From Verrucomicrobiota bacterium (GTDB taxonomy: Bacteria > Verrucomicrobiota > Verrucomicrobiia > Chthoniobacterales > JAFAMB01), in assembly GCA_019241095.1 (NCBI GenBank), contig JAFAXJ010000280.1, positions 1 through 14,054 on the forward strand: a stretch of DNA of 14,054 nt, given 5' to 3'. This document shows, piece by piece, positions 13,646-14,054 of this stretch (its first letter is position 1; each line of letters begins with the position of its first letter). The notes under the pieces are model-generated. The model did not search any database, was not told where the DNA came from, and was given only the letters and a program-made list of their open reading frames with translations. Both the position numbers and the translations under genes were made by a program.

Positions 13646-14054
13646 TCAGTATTTAGATAATCCAGCTGCGACCAATTCTCCTGTGAGTGTTTCGGGGTTC
13701 ATCTTTGGCGGCTCGACACCGACAGCTAAATTAACGGAAACCCTTTCTCTTATGTATCCTGTAGCATTAATCGAAAGGCGACGCGCTACAAACAAGCATG
13801 ATAGGAACAGCACAGCCACTCCAAGCATGGTGTGACTTGCTCCGACTATCGCACCAGCTGAACCCCAGATCAGTCCGCCGAGCGCCATTGCCCCCTGCGA
13901 GATCATGATCACCGTAGCGTTCATGCGTCCCCGCGCCGAAGGCGGAATCGCTCGCTGAGCTGCAACCCAGAGTTCGGAAGCCGATATTGTCCATCCAACA
14001 CCAGCAAGCGCGGCAACGAGGAAGAATACCTCTATACGGTTAGCAACGGCCATT
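13646..14054 (-). CDS. MFS transporter, MFS_3/EntS-like (partial, C-terminal part)
   Basis: The C-terminal third of a major facilitator protein whose start lies beyond the window; the frame is still open at 14054, and the Met at 14053 is internal. It carries the block SELWVAAQRAIPPSARGRMNATVIMISQGAMALGGLIWGSAGAI, typical of MFS_3 (PF05977) exporters related to EntS. One more helix (MLGVAVLFLSCLFV) and the basic RRLSIN motif follow. Many relatives continue for over 100 residues with a soluble tail after 'LSIN'. This one ends after about 40 residues, at TGA 13646, right beside the decayed region. The tail may be naturally short, or may have been replaced by rearrangement. The exported substrate is unknown. 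Confidence 0.85.
   Translation of the reverse strand, partial: MAVANRIEVFFLVAALAGVGWTISASELWVAAQRAIPPSARGRMNATVIMISQGAMALGGLIWGSAGAIVGASHTMLGVAVLFLSCLFVARRLSINATGYIRERVSVNLAVGVEPPKMNPETLTGELVAAGLSKY

Overview
This is a chromosomal stretch from a bacterium that I cannot place precisely. Base composition looks close to half G+C by eye. Several genes have weak or absent Shine-Dalgarno sites, and three probable starts are TTG or GTG. The family mix is a long GT9 glycosyltransferase, two GT87 enzymes, a selenium-binding-protein/methanethiol oxidase gene, and a coiled-coil protein with a roadblock-like end. This fits a free-living, probably soil, member of Verrucomicrobiota, Acidobacteriota or a related group; that placement is inference. 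No RNA genes or CRISPR arrays were seen.

Left part (1-4451). A YihY/BrkB-family membrane protein (+) faces a tight four-gene unit on the minus strand. Read 5'->3', that unit is an SBP56/methanethiol-oxidase-type protein, a polytopic NicO/UreH-like membrane protein, a 76-residue two-helix membrane protein, and a TauE/SafE-type exporter. The junctions are a TTGA overlap, an ATGA overlap and a 1-nt gap, so translation is probably coupled. One soluble oxidase plus three membrane proteins suggests a volatile-sulfur oxidation and sulfur-export module. This is the best candidate in the window for a little-described system.

Middle (4452-10716). A short divergent promoter region leads to a medium-chain dehydrogenase, then a HAD phosphatase of the HDHD2/LHPP type. 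A GT9 (heptosyltransferase-like) enzyme on the minus strand is followed by two GT87 membrane glycosyltransferases. The GT87 genes are convergent paralogs 16 nt apart, and one has lost the acidic residue usually found in the first periplasmic loop. With uppP, which recycles the undecaprenyl carrier, this looks like an envelope-glycan neighbourhood.

Right part (10717-14054). uppP is followed by a gene for a 448-residue protein with a long coiled coil and a C-terminal roadblock/LC7-like domain. The 491 bases after it have no intact gene. They hold a 38-bp Tn3-family terminal inverted repeat, the frameshifted end of a Tn3 transposase, and probable scraps of other coding sequence, one resembling the C-terminal part of a type I restriction HsdR subunit. 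The window ends inside an MFS transporter gene (minus strand).
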